Assembly (NCBI GenBank): GCA_963809795.1
Contig: CAWELN010000023.1
Coordinates: forward strand, 1 to 33,336
Reading direction: 5' to 3'
From: DASUAS01 sp963809795
GTDB lineage: Bacteria > Actinomycetota > Acidimicrobiia > IMCC26256 > DASPTH01
Length of the DNA: 33,336 nucleotides
The position numbers were made by a program, and so were the translations under genes. Position 1 is the stretch's first letter, and each line of letters begins with the position of its first letter. Positions 1-7,980 of the stretch are shown piece by piece. The notes below the pieces were generated by a model. That model was given only the letters and a program-made list of their open reading frames with translations. It did no database searches and was not told the DNA's origin.

Positions 1-993
1 TCAGCCGGGCTCGATCTCGTAGAACTGCTTGGCCCACTTGCGTACCGATCCGTACGGTCGTGCGTCCTGCTTCGCCAGCGCGGGATGCTCGACGTAGTCC
101 TGGTACCGCCAGATCTCGAGGTCGTCCCACAACGTGACGAGGAACTCCTTCTCCAGCCGCTCGCGGAGATCCTCGGGCGGTACCGCCGACTCGTCGCCGG
201 GCAGCTTCGGCCACCAGATGGAATAGAACATGTCGGAGCAGTCGTCGTCGACCGGGGTCGTCGCGAACACCAGGCGGTAGCTCGACGAGCCTTCGAAGGC
301 GCTGATCGCGCCGCCGACCCCGAAGAGCCAACTGTGGATCCGGAGCGCCATCGCGTCGGGATCGTCGCTCCGGGTGTCCGGCCACCCGGTGACGAACCGC
401 CACTCCTGGTCGACCACCTTCCAGTCGACCAACACGGGCGTCACCGTCGCACGGTGCACGTACTGGAAGTGGATGCTGTCGGCCGCGTTCTCGAGCGGGA
501 GCTGCGGGTGGACCGGCTCCCGGTCGTAGCGGACGGACAGCTCGGGATACGGCCGGTAGTACGCCGACGGGTCCGTCTCCATCTGCGGGAACGAGAGGAA
601 GATGTCGGGCATCTCCCAGCGCGGTGGCTCGCCGTCGGGTTGGTGCCAGAGGAAGACGCAGTCGTACTGCTCGAGCACCGGCCACACCCGGAGCTGCTTC
701 GAGACGTTCGGCCGCTCCTCGTAGGGGATGTAGCGGTTCACTCCGTCGGGGCCGTAGCCCCACCCGTGGTAGGGGCACTCGACGCAGTCGCCGTTGACCT
801 TTCCGCCGTGACCGATGTGCGCGCCGAGATGGGGGCAGTGCGCCGACATCACGTGCAGGACACCGTCGTCGTCGCGGTACGCGACGAGGTCCTCACCGAA
901 GTATCGCAGCGGTCGCACCTCGCCGGCCGGGAACTCCGCCGCCCATCCGATCATGAACCAGCCGGTCGGCTTCCAGGTGAACGGGATCTTCAT
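1..993 (-). CDS. Rieske non-heme iron oxygenase, KshA-like
   Basis: Terminal oxygenase subunit of a Rieske-type monooxygenase, 330 residues, complete with its stop codon at the window edge. The Rieske [2Fe-2S] motif C-x-H-x17-C-x2-H is at C53, H55, C73 and H76. The mononuclear iron site is N169-A-A-D172 followed by H175 and H180, with a later Asp in WDDLEIW as probable third ligand. The ATG before KIPFTWKPTGWF is chosen because the Rieske domain starts right after it; the open frame upstream has no domain character. A GGAG lies 5' of this ATG. Overall pattern and C-terminus (RKWAKQFYE) resemble 3-ketosteroid-9-alpha-hydroxylase oxygenases, so a steroid-like or other alicyclic substrate is likely but not shown. 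No reductase gene is in the window, so electrons must come from elsewhere. It diverges from the SDR at 1147. Confidence 0.93.
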   Translation of the reverse strand: MKIPFTWKPTGWFMIGWAAEFPAGEVRPLRYFGEDLVAYRDDDGVLHVMSAHCPHLGAHIGHGGKVNGDCVECPYHGWGYGPDGVNRYIPYEERPNVSKQLRVWPVLEQYDCVFLWHQPDGEPPRWEMPDIFLSFPQMETDPSAYYRPYPELSVRYDREPVHPQLPLENAADSIHFQYVHRATVTPVLVDWKVVDQEWRFVTGWPDTRSDDPDAMALRIHSWLFGVGGAISAFEGSSSYRLVFATTPVDDDCSDMFYSIWWPKLPGDESAVPPEDLRERLEKEFLVTLWDDLEIWRYQDYVEHPALAKQDARPYGSVRKWAKQFYEIEPG

Positions 994-1146
994 GCTCCAC
1001 GACCTTCGCGCGGGGTTCGGGCACAAATCTCTAGATGGATTGAAGCACCCGCCGGCGGCCGCCGACAACCCGTCGCGGTCGACGTCGGTAGCCTCTCCCC
1101 GCGTGGCGCGCATCGTGCCGGCACTTCCACGATCTCAGGGGAACGT
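994..1146. promoter_or_regulatory. Divergent promoter region, Rieske oxygenase / SDR
   Basis: This 153-bp gap separates the start of the minus-strand Rieske gene from the plus-strand SDR. The only AT-rich patch is around 1023-1042, with a short inverted repeat ATCT-CT-AGAT. On the minus strand TAGAGAT could serve as a -10 element. No strong operator is visible; the assignment rests on gene geometry. Confidence 0.4.
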
Positions 1147-1980
1147 ATGACGGAGCTCACCGGCCGCATCGCGGTGGTGACCGGCGCCGGATCCGGTCTC
1201 GGGGCGGCGATGGCGCGAGGGTTCGCAGGTGCCGGCATGAAGGTCGGGGTGCTCGACATCGACGAGGAAGCGGCCGCCGCGACCGCCTCCGCGGTCGCCG
1301 CGCTGGGAGTCACCGCGACGTCGACGCGCGTCGACATCGGTGACTCGTCGTCGGTGGCCGCCGCCGCCGACCACGTCCGCACCGCGCTCGGCGGCTGCGA
1401 CGTGCTCTGCTCCAACGTGGGCGTCCAGCAGTTCGGTGCGATCGATCGCCTCACCGAGCAGGACTGGTCGTGGGTGATCAACGTCAACGTGCTCGGGACG
1501 GTGCGCACCGTGCGCGAGTTCCTCCCGATGATGCGCGCCGGGAGCGGCCTGCGGCGCATCGTGTTCACCGCGTCGTCGAGCGTGCTGGCGCCGTCGGTGC
1601 GGTTGGGCGCGTACCAGACGAGCAAGTTCGCGGTGATGGGCTTCGCCGAGTCGCTGCGCGAGGAGCTCGCGCCCGAAGGCATCGGCGTGACGATCCTCTT
1701 CCCCGGTGGGATGATGACCCGTCATCTCGAGAGCAGCGTCCTGGCGCGGCCGTCGGCGTTGGGCGAATCGGTCCTCGACCAGAGCGACGTCGAGGCGATG
1801 ATGGCCCACCAGCCGATGGGCGACGGCGACCTCGTCACCGCCGAGGACGCGATCCGCAACCTGCTCACCGACCTCGAAGCCGGCGAGCCCTACGTGATCA
1901 CGCACGGCTCGTTCCGCCCGATCTACGAACAGCGGCGCGCCGCGATGGACGCCGCCTTCGATCGCATGGAGGCCTCATGA
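1147..1980 (+). CDS. Short-chain dehydrogenase/reductase (SDR)
   Basis: Classical SDR of 277 residues, an NAD(P)-dependent oxidoreductase acting on an alcohol or ketone. The cofactor motif TGAGSGLG is near residues 12-19, the active-site serine lies in TASSS, and the catalytic pair is in YQTSK. The usual NNAG motif is replaced by SNVG, a modest departure. The ATG at 1147 is preceded by GGGGAACGT, a plausible ribosome binding site. It is the first gene downstream of the divergent promoter shared with the Rieske oxygenase, so oxidation of the hydroxyl group made by that enzyme is a reasonable inference. A tiny ORF (1977-2036, 19 codons) overlaps its stop codon and is not called as a gene. Confidence 0.92.
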   Translation: MTELTGRIAVVTGAGSGLGAAMARGFAGAGMKVGVLDIDEEAAAATASAVAALGVTATSTRVDIGDSSSVAAAADHVRTALGGCDVLCSNVGVQQFGAIDRLTEQDWSWVINVNVLGTVRTVREFLPMMRAGSGLRRIVFTASSSVLAPSVRLGAYQTSKFAVMGFAESLREELAPEGIGVTILFPGGMMTRHLESSVLARPSALGESVLDQSDVEAMMAHQPMGDGDLVTAEDAIRNLLTDLEAGEPYVITHGSFRPIYEQRRAAMDAAFDRMEAS

Positions 1981-2040
1981 GCGAGGCCGCGACCACGCGC
2001 CGTTGCGACCTCGCCCGGTTGCTCGCCGACCTCTGAGCAG

Positions 2041-2066
2041 ACCGGCCGGTGATCAGACCGGCCGGT
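2041..2066. terminator. Hairpin between convergent genes, from a tandem 16-bp repeat
   Basis: The 16-bp unit ACCGGCCGGTGATCAG occurs twice in tandem (2041-2056 and 2057-2072). ACCGGCCGGT is itself palindromic, so the two copies can pair as a 10-bp stem (2041-2050 with 2057-2066) around a 6-base loop. It sits where the plus-strand SDR and the minus-strand SDR converge, and it contains the stop codon of the latter. There is no U-tract; a role as bidirectional terminator is inferred from position and structure. Confidence 0.5.
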
Positions 2067-3018
2067 GATCAGACGTCGCGGTCGGGTCCTCACCCGTCTT
2101 CGCCCACTGGACGAGGTCGGCCATGGTGTACGGATGTAGGCCGCGCCGACCGAGCAGGTCGCTCATGCTGCCGACCGGCTCGCGCAGGTCCCGGTTGGCC
2201 ATGACGTCGGGCCAGTGCTCGAGGATGGATTCGGGCGTGGGCAGGTCGTCGGGCGCCTGCCACCCTTCCGTGGTCGCGAGGACGAACCGCGACACGCGGC
2301 CGGCACCGGTCTGGATCGCCTCGCCCGAGACGGGACACGACTCGTGGGCGAGCACCGCGACGAGCGGTGAGGTGCGGGCGGCGGCGAAGCTGGTGTCGAG
2401 CATCGCCTGGAACTGCTCGTCGGGGACGCGCGGCATCACCGGGGTCTGGGCGGCCGGCATGAACACGTTGACCTTGATGTCGACGTCGGGCGCGTGGCGG
2501 CGCCCGCTCGTCAGCTCGTTGGCGAGCACCCGGCTGAAGGCCAGCACGCCGCCCTTGCCGGCGGCGTAGATCCCGGTGCCGGGGATGCCGAGCACGGAAC
2601 CCGACCCGGTGTTCACGATGCGGCCATACCGCTGCTGCCGGAACCGCGGCATCGCGGCGCGGACCATGTTGATGGTGCCGACGAGGTGGACGCCCAACGT
2701 GAGGCGCACGGTGTCCTCGTCGGGAAGGGTCCCGCCGCCGGCGGCCGCGTTGTTCACGACCGCGTCGAGGCGGCCCCAGGTGTCGAGCGCGTCCTGGACG
2801 ATGCGATCGGTACCGGCGGCGGTCGTGATGTCGCTCGTGTTCTCGATCGCCTCGCCGCCGGCCGCGAGGACCGCGTCCACCGTGTCGGCTGCGCCCTGGA
2901 TGTCGTTGACCACCACCTGCGCGCCGCGACCGGCCAGGAGGAGCGCGTGCTCGCGCCCGAACCCGTGGTGCGCGCCCGTGATGGCGACGACCCGCCCGTC
3001 GAATCGCAGCTCGTCCAC
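2053..3018 (-). CDS. SDR, 17-beta-HSD4-like dehydrogenase
   Basis: SDR of 321 residues starting at GTG 3018, chosen because AGGAGG lies 8 bases upstream. The cofactor motif TGAHHGFG is at about residues 14-21, followed by GREHALLLAGRGAQVVVND. This resembles the dehydrogenase units of MFE-2/17-beta-HSD4 proteins that oxidise 3-hydroxyacyl-CoA or steroid alcohols. NNAAAGGG follows, then NTGSGS for the serine and YAAGK for the catalytic Tyr/Lys. The C-terminal ~70 residues extend past the usual SDR end. It lies 29 bp downstream of the hydrolase and is the last gene of a crotonase-hydrolase-SDR group. The last codons lie in the tandem repeat that forms the 2041-2066 hairpin. Confidence 0.9.
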   Translation of the reverse strand: MDELRFDGRVVAITGAHHGFGREHALLLAGRGAQVVVNDIQGAADTVDAVLAAGGEAIENTSDITTAAGTDRIVQDALDTWGRLDAVVNNAAAGGGTLPDEDTVRLTLGVHLVGTINMVRAAMPRFRQQRYGRIVNTGSGSVLGIPGTGIYAAGKGGVLAFSRVLANELTSGRRHAPDVDIKVNVFMPAAQTPVMPRVPDEQFQAMLDTSFAAARTSPLVAVLAHESCPVSGEAIQTGAGRVSRFVLATTEGWQAPDDLPTPESILEHWPDVMANRDLREPVGSMSDLLGRRGLHPYTMADLVQWAKTGEDPTATSDHRPV

Positions 3019-3047
3019 CGTCAGCACCTCCTGCGGCCGCCGGCCGT

Positions 3048-3945
3048 TCACGCCATGTGCGCGCGGATGAAGGCGCCCGCCTCGCGGTACGCCTCCAGGG
3101 ATTCCGGGATGTCGGGACCGAACACGACCCACATGTGCACGACGTCGGCGAACTCGTGCAGGGTCACGTCGACGCCGGCCCGGCGGGCGCGCTCGACGAG
3201 TCGCCGGGCGTCGTCGAGCAGCGCTTCCCGCGTGCCGACCTGCACGAGCAGGGGCGGCAGGCCGGTCAGATCGGCGTAGAGCGGCGACGCGGTGGGGGAA
3301 GTGGGGCTGGCGCCGTCGAGGTACATCGATGCCATCATGCGCAGCGCGGCGCCGCTCACGATCGGATCGTCGACGCGTGTCGGCCGAGGCGCCGGTCACC
3401 GAGAGATCGGTCCAGGGCGAGATGCTCAACGCCGCGGCCGGGAGCGCGGTGCCGGCGTCGCGCAGCGCGACCAGGCCGGCCACCACCAGGCCACCCCCGG
3501 CGGAGTCCCCGGCGAAGGCGATCGCATCGGCCGTGACGCCGTCGTCGAGCAGGCTGCGGTACACGGCGACGAGGTCCTCCACCGGCGCCGGGTAGGGATG
3601 TTCCGGCGCGCGGCGGTAGTCGACGCTGACGCACCGGCACCCGCTCGCCCGCACCAGCGACGCTGCGACGAGCAGGTGCGTGCGCGCCGTCATCCAGATG
3701 TAGCCGCCGCCGTGCACGAAGACGATGGTTCCGCGCGGCTCGGCGGCTGGCGCTGACACGACGATGCAGGGGACCCCGCCCACGGTCGCGTCCTCGACCC
3801 GCATGTCGTCCGGCGCCGGTGGGTCCGCCAGGTGCTCGGACGCCCGCGTCGCCGCCATGACCTCCGGCGTCGGCGGCTCTTCCGGGGTCTGTTGGCCGGT
3901 GGCGACGATCTGCGCCACCATCGCCTCGTGGGCGGTGCTGGGCAC
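3048..3945 (-). CDS. Alpha/beta hydrolase, HSL-type esterase (frameshifted)
   Basis: Carboxylesterase of the hormone-sensitive-lipase family, about 298 residues. The N-terminal part has the oxyanion motif VHGGGY, the family strand SVDYRRAPEHP, and the nucleophile in GDSAGGG. The C-terminal part, in another frame, carries the acid in REALLDDA and the histidine in FADVVHMW. The switch falls at about 3370-3376, where TGASADTR should continue into DDPIVSG. All catalytic elements survive on both sides, so a one-base indel (probably sequencing) is more likely than decay. The start is uncertain: GTG 3945 gives an N-terminus reading PSTAHEAMV, which fits the family; GTG 3954 and ATG 3921 are alternatives. 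It could cleave an ester or lactone in this pathway. Confidence 0.85.
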
Positions 3946-3964
3946 GGTCACCACGCCCTGGTCG

Positions 3965-4768
3965 TCATTCGCACTTCCACTCCGGGTCGCGCTTCTCCAT
4001 GAAGGCGCGGGGGCCTTCGATCGAGTCCTCGGTGTGCAGCACGCGCTCCCGGAACGCTTCGGCGAGGATCTCGGCCTCGTGGAGGGGGAGGTCGAGGCCC
4101 TTGCGGATCGCCAGCCGCGTGCCCCGGACCGCGAGCGGCGCGTTGCGGTTGACCAGCTGCGCCAGCTCCCGCGCGCGCGACTGGAGCTCATCGGGTCGGA
4201 CGAGCTCGGTGATGAAGCCGAGCTCGTAGGCGCGCTGCGCGCTCAGGCGCTCCTGCCGGCCGAGCAGGGCCATCCGCATGGCGACGTTGACCGGAAGGGC
4301 GCGGGCGACGCGAACCATCTCGCGTCCGGAGACGAGGCCGATGCTCACGTGGGGGTCGAAGAACGTGGCGTCGTCGGTCGCGATGGTGATGTCACCGGTG
4401 GTCACCAGGTCCATCCCGGCGCCGCAGCAGAGTCCGTTGACCGCCACCACGATCGGCTTCGCCATCGTGCGGAACGGCGGCGTCGCCTCCTGGGGCGCCT
4501 CCCACTGCTTGTACTGCGAGAGGTACCGCCCTTCGTGCGGAGCCTTGCCGTCCTCGGGGATCTTCTCGACGTCGGCGCCGGCGCAGAACGCCCGGCCGGT
4601 CGCGGTGACGATGAGCGTCCAGACGTCGTCGTCGCCCTCGGCGCGGGTGTAGGCGTCGTTGAGCTCGCTGATCATCTGCTCGTTGACCGCGTTCAGCCGC
4701 TCCGGCCGGTTGAACGTGATCGTCGCGATCCGGTCGGCGACCTCGTAGAGGATCGTCTCGTACGTCAT
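3965..4768 (-). CDS. Crotonase-superfamily protein (enoyl-CoA hydratase-like)
   Basis: 267-residue crotonase-fold protein. ATG 4768 is preceded by AGAGGA at 9-base spacing. The substrate motif FNRPERLNAV is at residues 19-28 and the oxyanion element FCAGAD at 61-66. Aligned by eye with rat mitochondrial enoyl-CoA hydratase, the two catalytic glutamates (Glu144, Glu164) correspond here to D120 in GAGMD and H140 in FFDPHV. Canonical hydration is therefore doubtful; isomerase, hydrolase or ring-cleavage chemistry is possible. The crotonase at 17949 shares the FFDxHV motif. It heads a group with the hydrolase and SDR downstream, behind the palindrome at 4834-4848. Confidence 0.88.
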   Translation of the reverse strand: MTYETILYEVADRIATITFNRPERLNAVNEQMISELNDAYTRAEGDDDVWTLIVTATGRAFCAGADVEKIPEDGKAPHEGRYLSQYKQWEAPQEATPPFRTMAKPIVVAVNGLCCGAGMDLVTTGDITIATDDATFFDPHVSIGLVSGREMVRVARALPVNVAMRMALLGRQERLSAQRAYELGFITELVRPDELQSRARELAQLVNRNAPLAVRGTRLAIRKGLDLPLHEAEILAEAFRERVLHTEDSIEGPRAFMEKRDPEWKCE

Positions 4769-4833
4769 GGGTGGCAATCCTCTCGTACGCCGGGCGGTCG
4801 AGTGCAGTCGAGCGCTCCGCACCGACTCGGGCA

Positions 4834-4848
4834 AAATGTCAGACATTT
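4834..4848. promoter_or_regulatory. 15-bp palindromic operator, FadR/GntR-like
   Basis: AAATGTC-A-GACATTT is a perfect inverted repeat with 7-bp arms around one base. It is AT-rich against very GC-rich surroundings and lies 66 bp upstream of the minus-strand crotonase start. The core TGTCAGACA fits the general half-site spacing of FadR-subfamily GntR regulators (GT...AC). A GntR/FadR gene is in the window at 10177-10929. The regulator assignment is inference. Confidence 0.6.
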
Positions 4849-4853
4849 GAGCG

Positions 4854-4872
4854 GACGGTCAAATCGACCGTC
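4854..4872. terminator. Inverted repeat between DapB-like gene and crotonase
   Basis: GACGGTC and GACCGTC form a 7-bp stem around the loop AAATC. It lies about 73 bp past the stop of the minus-strand DapB-like gene and just upstream of the 15-bp operator. It could terminate the upstream transcript or be a second regulator site. There is no U-tract. Confidence 0.3.
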
Positions 4873-4944
4873 GGTCGTCGACGAGAGTCGCCCGACTTCG
4901 TCAGATCGCGACCGCGATGAGACGACCGGACGTGCGGACCGTGG

Positions 4945-6012
4945 TCAGGTCAGCGCGTGGCGAGGCGCGGTGATCGGGAGGTCGAGCGAAGTGACGAGCC
5001 CGGACGGTGCGTCGACGACGTAGGGGACCGCGTTCACGACGCGCATCGCCGTGGCGACCATGGCACCGGGGCTCGCGTGCTGTGGGTCGCCGGCGGCCAT
5101 CTCGCAGATGATGTCGGGGTCGCCCTCGATGGTGATCCGGTAGAGGCCGTCGCGCTCGGCGGTGGGCCACTCCGGCGCGAGGTCGGCGGCCATGCGGTTC
5201 ACGTGCTCGATGACGATCGCGTCGCGACCGTCGACCACGCCGATGGCCTGCGTGCGGATCGCGCCCACGGTGCCGGCCTCGATGGTGCCGCACGCGACTT
5301 CGAAGGTGCGGTCGCTGACCACGCGGTCGAACTCCTCGCGGATCTCGTCGAGCTCGACGCCGAGTGCCGAGGCGATCAGGTTGATGCCAGGCGCCCACGC
5401 CGAGAGGATCGATCCCGGGAGTCCGAGCATGGCGTCGTGGTCGGGCGGACGGCCAAAGCCCATGACGTCCATCATCATGAACGTCACCGGGTAGGTGTCG
5501 TACATGGCGATCTCCGACGCGCGGATCGACCGGATCGTGTTCGACATCGTCGTGAGCAGGATCGGCAGCTGGTCGGCCGCGAAGCCCGGTTCGATGCCCG
5601 AGGCGTACAGCGACGCCGCGCCGTCGGCCGCCGCCGCCTCGAGCTGGGCCCGCCAGGTGGGCTCGTAGGTGGGCGGGTAGAGGAGCGCCCACGAGCTGGT
5701 CGTCACGACGTTGACCCCGGCGGAGAGCAGCCGCACGTAGTCGGGGACGGAGCCGGCGTCCTGCTCCGGTCCCTGCGCGGCGTAGACGACGCAGTCGACT
5801 CCCTCGGCGAGGATCGCGTTCATGTCGTCGGTGGCGGTGACGCCGATGGGGTCGCCCCCCGCGAGCTCGCCCGCGTCGCGCCCCACCTTCTCGGGGCTGT
5901 GCACCCACACGCCGACCAGCTCGAGGTCGGGCCGCCGGTCGACGGCGCGGATGGCGATCGATCCGATGCCCCCGGTGGACCACACGGCGACTCGCACGGG
6001 TCGGGTTGGCAT
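4945..6012 (-). CDS. DapB-like NAD(P)-dependent oxidoreductase
   Basis: 355 residues with an N-terminal Rossmann segment (VRVAVWSTGGIGSIAIRAV) and a C-terminal catalytic-type domain as in dihydrodipicolinate reductase-like proteins, for example the 2,4-diaminopentanoate dehydrogenase type. It is longer than true DapB (about 250 residues) and should not be called a lysine-pathway enzyme. Many actinobacteria carry such proteins beside lipid and steroid catabolic genes, where the reaction is generally unknown. ATG 6012 fits the start of the Rossmann strand. It diverges from the SDR at 6133, and a degenerate copy of the 15-bp operator lies between them. No frameshift is seen. Confidence 0.85.
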   Translation of the reverse strand: MPTRPVRVAVWSTGGIGSIAIRAVDRRPDLELVGVWVHSPEKVGRDAGELAGGDPIGVTATDDMNAILAEGVDCVVYAAQGPEQDAGSVPDYVRLLSAGVNVVTTSSWALLYPPTYEPTWRAQLEAAAADGAASLYASGIEPGFAADQLPILLTTMSNTIRSIRASEIAMYDTYPVTFMMMDVMGFGRPPDHDAMLGLPGSILSAWAPGINLIASALGVELDEIREEFDRVVSDRTFEVACGTIEAGTVGAIRTQAIGVVDGRDAIVIEHVNRMAADLAPEWPTAERDGLYRITIEGDPDIICEMAAGDPQHASPGAMVATAMRVVNAVPYVVDAPSGLVTSLDLPITAPRHALT

Positions 6013-6062
6013 GTGGGTCTCCCGGGTCGCGCGGGCGTGACGTGGGACGATGGGCGTGCGGA

Positions 6063-6077
6063 AAATGTCAGATGTAT
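6063..6077. promoter_or_regulatory. Degenerate copy of the AAATGTCAGACATTT site
   Basis: AAATGTCAGATGTAT matches the left arm and centre of the 4834-4848 palindrome exactly and keeps part of the right arm. It is in the 120-bp gap between two divergent genes (starts at 6012 and 6133), where a shared operator would be expected. The functional call is inference. Confidence 0.4.
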
Positions 6078-6132
6078 CGTCGCCCTGTCAAGGCCGAGCC
6101 GGGGCGCGTCCCCGGGGTGGAGAGGGGAGCAC

Positions 6133-6922
6133 GTGGGGGATCGGCTGCAGGACAAGGTGTGCATCGTGACCGGTGCGGCGCAGGGGATCGGCGCCGCGTA
6201 CCGCGCGTGCCATGGCCGCGGAGGGCGCCGACGTCGCCATCATCGACCTGAAGCGCATCGACCAGGCCGGGCCGGTGGCGGACGACATCAAGGGCATGGG
6301 CCGCCAGGCGCTCGTGCTCGAGGCCGACGTCACCGACGCCGAGCAGATGGCGGCGATGGGCCGGACGGTCGTCGACAGCTTCGGGCACGTCGACTGCCTC
6401 GTGAACAACGCCGGGCTGATGTTCGACCAGCTCACCGCGACCTGGGACGACTTCCTCGCGGTCAACTTCATGGGCATCATCCACGCCTCGAACGGCGTGC
6501 TTCCCTACCTCTGGGAGCAACGCCACGGCTCGATCGTGAACATCTCGTCGACCGCGGCGTTCCCGCTCCCCCTCCCGTCGATCTACCAGCTTCCCGACGA
6601 CGCGCCCGCGCCCACGCTCGCGCCCGAGGGCTACGGCATGACCAAGTGGATGGTCATCCGCCAGTCGCGGGTCATGGCCCAGATGCTCGGGAGCCGGAAC
6701 ATCCGCGTGAACGCGGTCTGCCCCGGCGTGACCATGTCGCCGGCGGCGAAGGCGGTCGTCCCCGAACCGATCATCGAGTCCCTCGTGCAGACCTCCCTGC
6801 TGAAGACCACGCTCGAGCCGGAGGACATGACCGGCATCGTGCTGTTCCTCGCCTCGGACGAGAGCTCGAAGATGACCGGCCAGGTGCTCATCAACGACGC
6901 CGGGACCTGGTTCTCCGGTTGA
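6133..6922 (+). CDS. SDR oxidoreductase (one frameshift)
   Basis: SDR of about 262 residues. GTG 6133 follows AGGGGAGC. The N-terminus GDRLQDKVCIVTGAAQGIG is in one frame and ARAMAAEGADVAIIDLKRID in another. Removing one C from the CC at 6201-6202 joins them, so an inserted base is the simplest explanation. NNAG and NISST are present, and the catalytic pair is in YGMTK. The second Ser of NISS is 28 codons from that Tyr, against about 13 usually. The extra stretch is proline-rich (LPLPSIYQLPDDAPAP) and would sit next to the active site, suggesting an unusual substrate pocket. It is the first gene of a plus-strand trio with the phosphotransferase and DUF7064 genes. Confidence 0.85.
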
Positions 6923-6929
6923 CCGGTCC

Positions 6930-6955
6930 CGCGCCGGCTCAGCCCGACGGGATGA
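6930..6955 (+). repeat. 26-bp direct repeat, left copy
   Basis: Identical over 26 bp to 8935-8960. Together the copies bracket the phosphotransferase and DUF7064 genes. The ATG of the phosphotransferase lies inside this copy. On the minus strand it reads VIPSG-stop, almost the same as the C-terminal IIPSG-stop of the CoA-transferase encoded at the right copy. Confidence 0.85.
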
Positions 6956-7980
6956 CGGGCGCGGTGCAGGCCGCGGATCGACCCGATGCCGAGGTGCTCG
7001 GCGAGTGGCTGCGCGACGCGCTCGGCTGCCCGGTCACGCGGGTCGTGGTCGAGCAGCTGCCCGGCGGCTACGCCAACGGCGCGTGGCGGCTCGACGTCAC
7101 CATGGGCGACGACACCCGCCGGATGGTGCTGAAGGCACCGCGCACGCCGAGCGTGGTGTACCGGCTCGACCCGTGCCGTGAGGCCCGCGTCGTCGCCGGC
7201 CTCGGACGGCTGGGTGCGCCCGTCCCCGCGGTGCTCGCCGTCGACACCGGCACGCGCGTGATGGGTCGACCCTGCTTCGTGATGGACTTCGTCGACGGCC
7301 GCAGCGTGCCCGACGCGGCGCCGGCGGGATACCGCGGTCCGGGCTGGTTCCGGGATGCCGGCGCTCGTGCCCAACGTGCCGTCTGGGACTCCTTCCACGA
7401 CGCGCTCGGCGCGGTGCACGGGATCGATCCGACGTTGCTGGCGGACGAGTACGACGGTCCCTCCGGCGCGGTCGACGTCCTCGGGTACTGGCGGGACGCG
7501 CTGCTCGACGTCGTGACCGCGGAGCAGGCGCCACGCCAGGTCGCGATGTTCGACTGGCTCACTGCCAACATCCCGCCGTCGGCCGAGGAGCCCCTCGCCC
7601 TCTGTATGGGTGACGCCCGGCTGGTGAACGGGGTCGTGGTGGGGTCGCAGGTCCGCGCGTTGGTCGACTTCGAGGTCGCCTACGTCGGCAATCCGGTCGC
7701 CGACGTCGGATACAGCTTGTTCCTCGAACGGACGCAACGTGGGCGCGACGACGCGCGGTTGCCGGGCGTGCCGCCGGAGCAGGAGACGTGGGCTCGGTGG
7801 AGCCGGGCGACCCGTCGGGCGCTCGTCGATCTCGACTACTGGATGGCGTTCGGTGCGGCGGTGATCGTCGTGACCGCGACGCGGGCGATGGTGCAGTGGG
7901 GCCTGGTCGACCCATTCGCTGAGGAGGTGAACGCTCTGGTCCCCGCCTGGGAGTCGGTGGTCGACCGGGCGGCGTCGTGA
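6952..7980 (+). CDS. APH-family phosphotransferase
   Basis: 342-residue protein kinase-like phosphotransferase of the aminoglycoside phosphotransferase/ACAD10-like family. The small lobe is LPGGYANGAWRLDV followed by MVLKAPR with the ATP-binding lysine. The catalytic loop reads MGDARLVN, where the family has H/W-GD-x-R-x-x-N, and the metal Asp is in VDFEVAYVGNP. In catabolic clusters such proteins phosphorylate hydroxylated acyl or alcohol intermediates rather than antibiotics, so resistance should not be assumed. ATG 6952 has GACGGG directly upstream; an in-frame TTG at 6919 is the alternative. Its stop overlaps the next start (GTGA). It lies in the segment flanked by 26-bp repeats. Confidence 0.85.
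   Translation: MTGAVQAADRPDAEVLGEWLRDALGCPVTRVVVEQLPGGYANGAWRLDVTMGDDTRRMVLKAPRTPSVVYRLDPCREARVVAGLGRLGAPVPAVLAVDTGTRVMGRPCFVMDFVDGRSVPDAAPAGYRGPGWFRDAGARAQRAVWDSFHDALGAVHGIDPTLLADEYDGPSGAVDVLGYWRDALLDVVTAEQAPRQVAMFDWLTANIPPSAEEPLALCMGDARLVNGVVVGSQVRALVDFEVAYVGNPVADVGYSLFLERTQRGRDDARLPGVPPEQETWARWSRATRRALVDLDYWMAFGAAVIVVTATRAMVQWGLVDPFAEEVNALVPAWESVVDRAAS

Noticed and set aside
85..1980. 631-codon plus-strand open frame across the Rieske gene
   Set aside because: Its first part is antisense to the Rieske gene and has Arg/Val-rich, low-complexity content typical of GC-rich shadow frames. Only the part from 1147 is a real SDR.
1977..2036. 19-codon ORF overlapping the first SDR stop
   Set aside because: It has the ATGA overlap of a coupled gene but no recognisable product and no continuation in other frames.
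4957..7980. 1007-codon plus-strand open frame
   Set aside because: It joins antisense of the DapB-like gene, an SDR in the wrong frame and the real phosphotransferase. No domain spans it.
6952..7980. Aminoglycoside resistance gene
   Set aside because: Although APH-like, the catalytic loop (MGDARLVN) and the catabolic context fit the broad acyl/alcohol kinase group, not antibiotic kinases.
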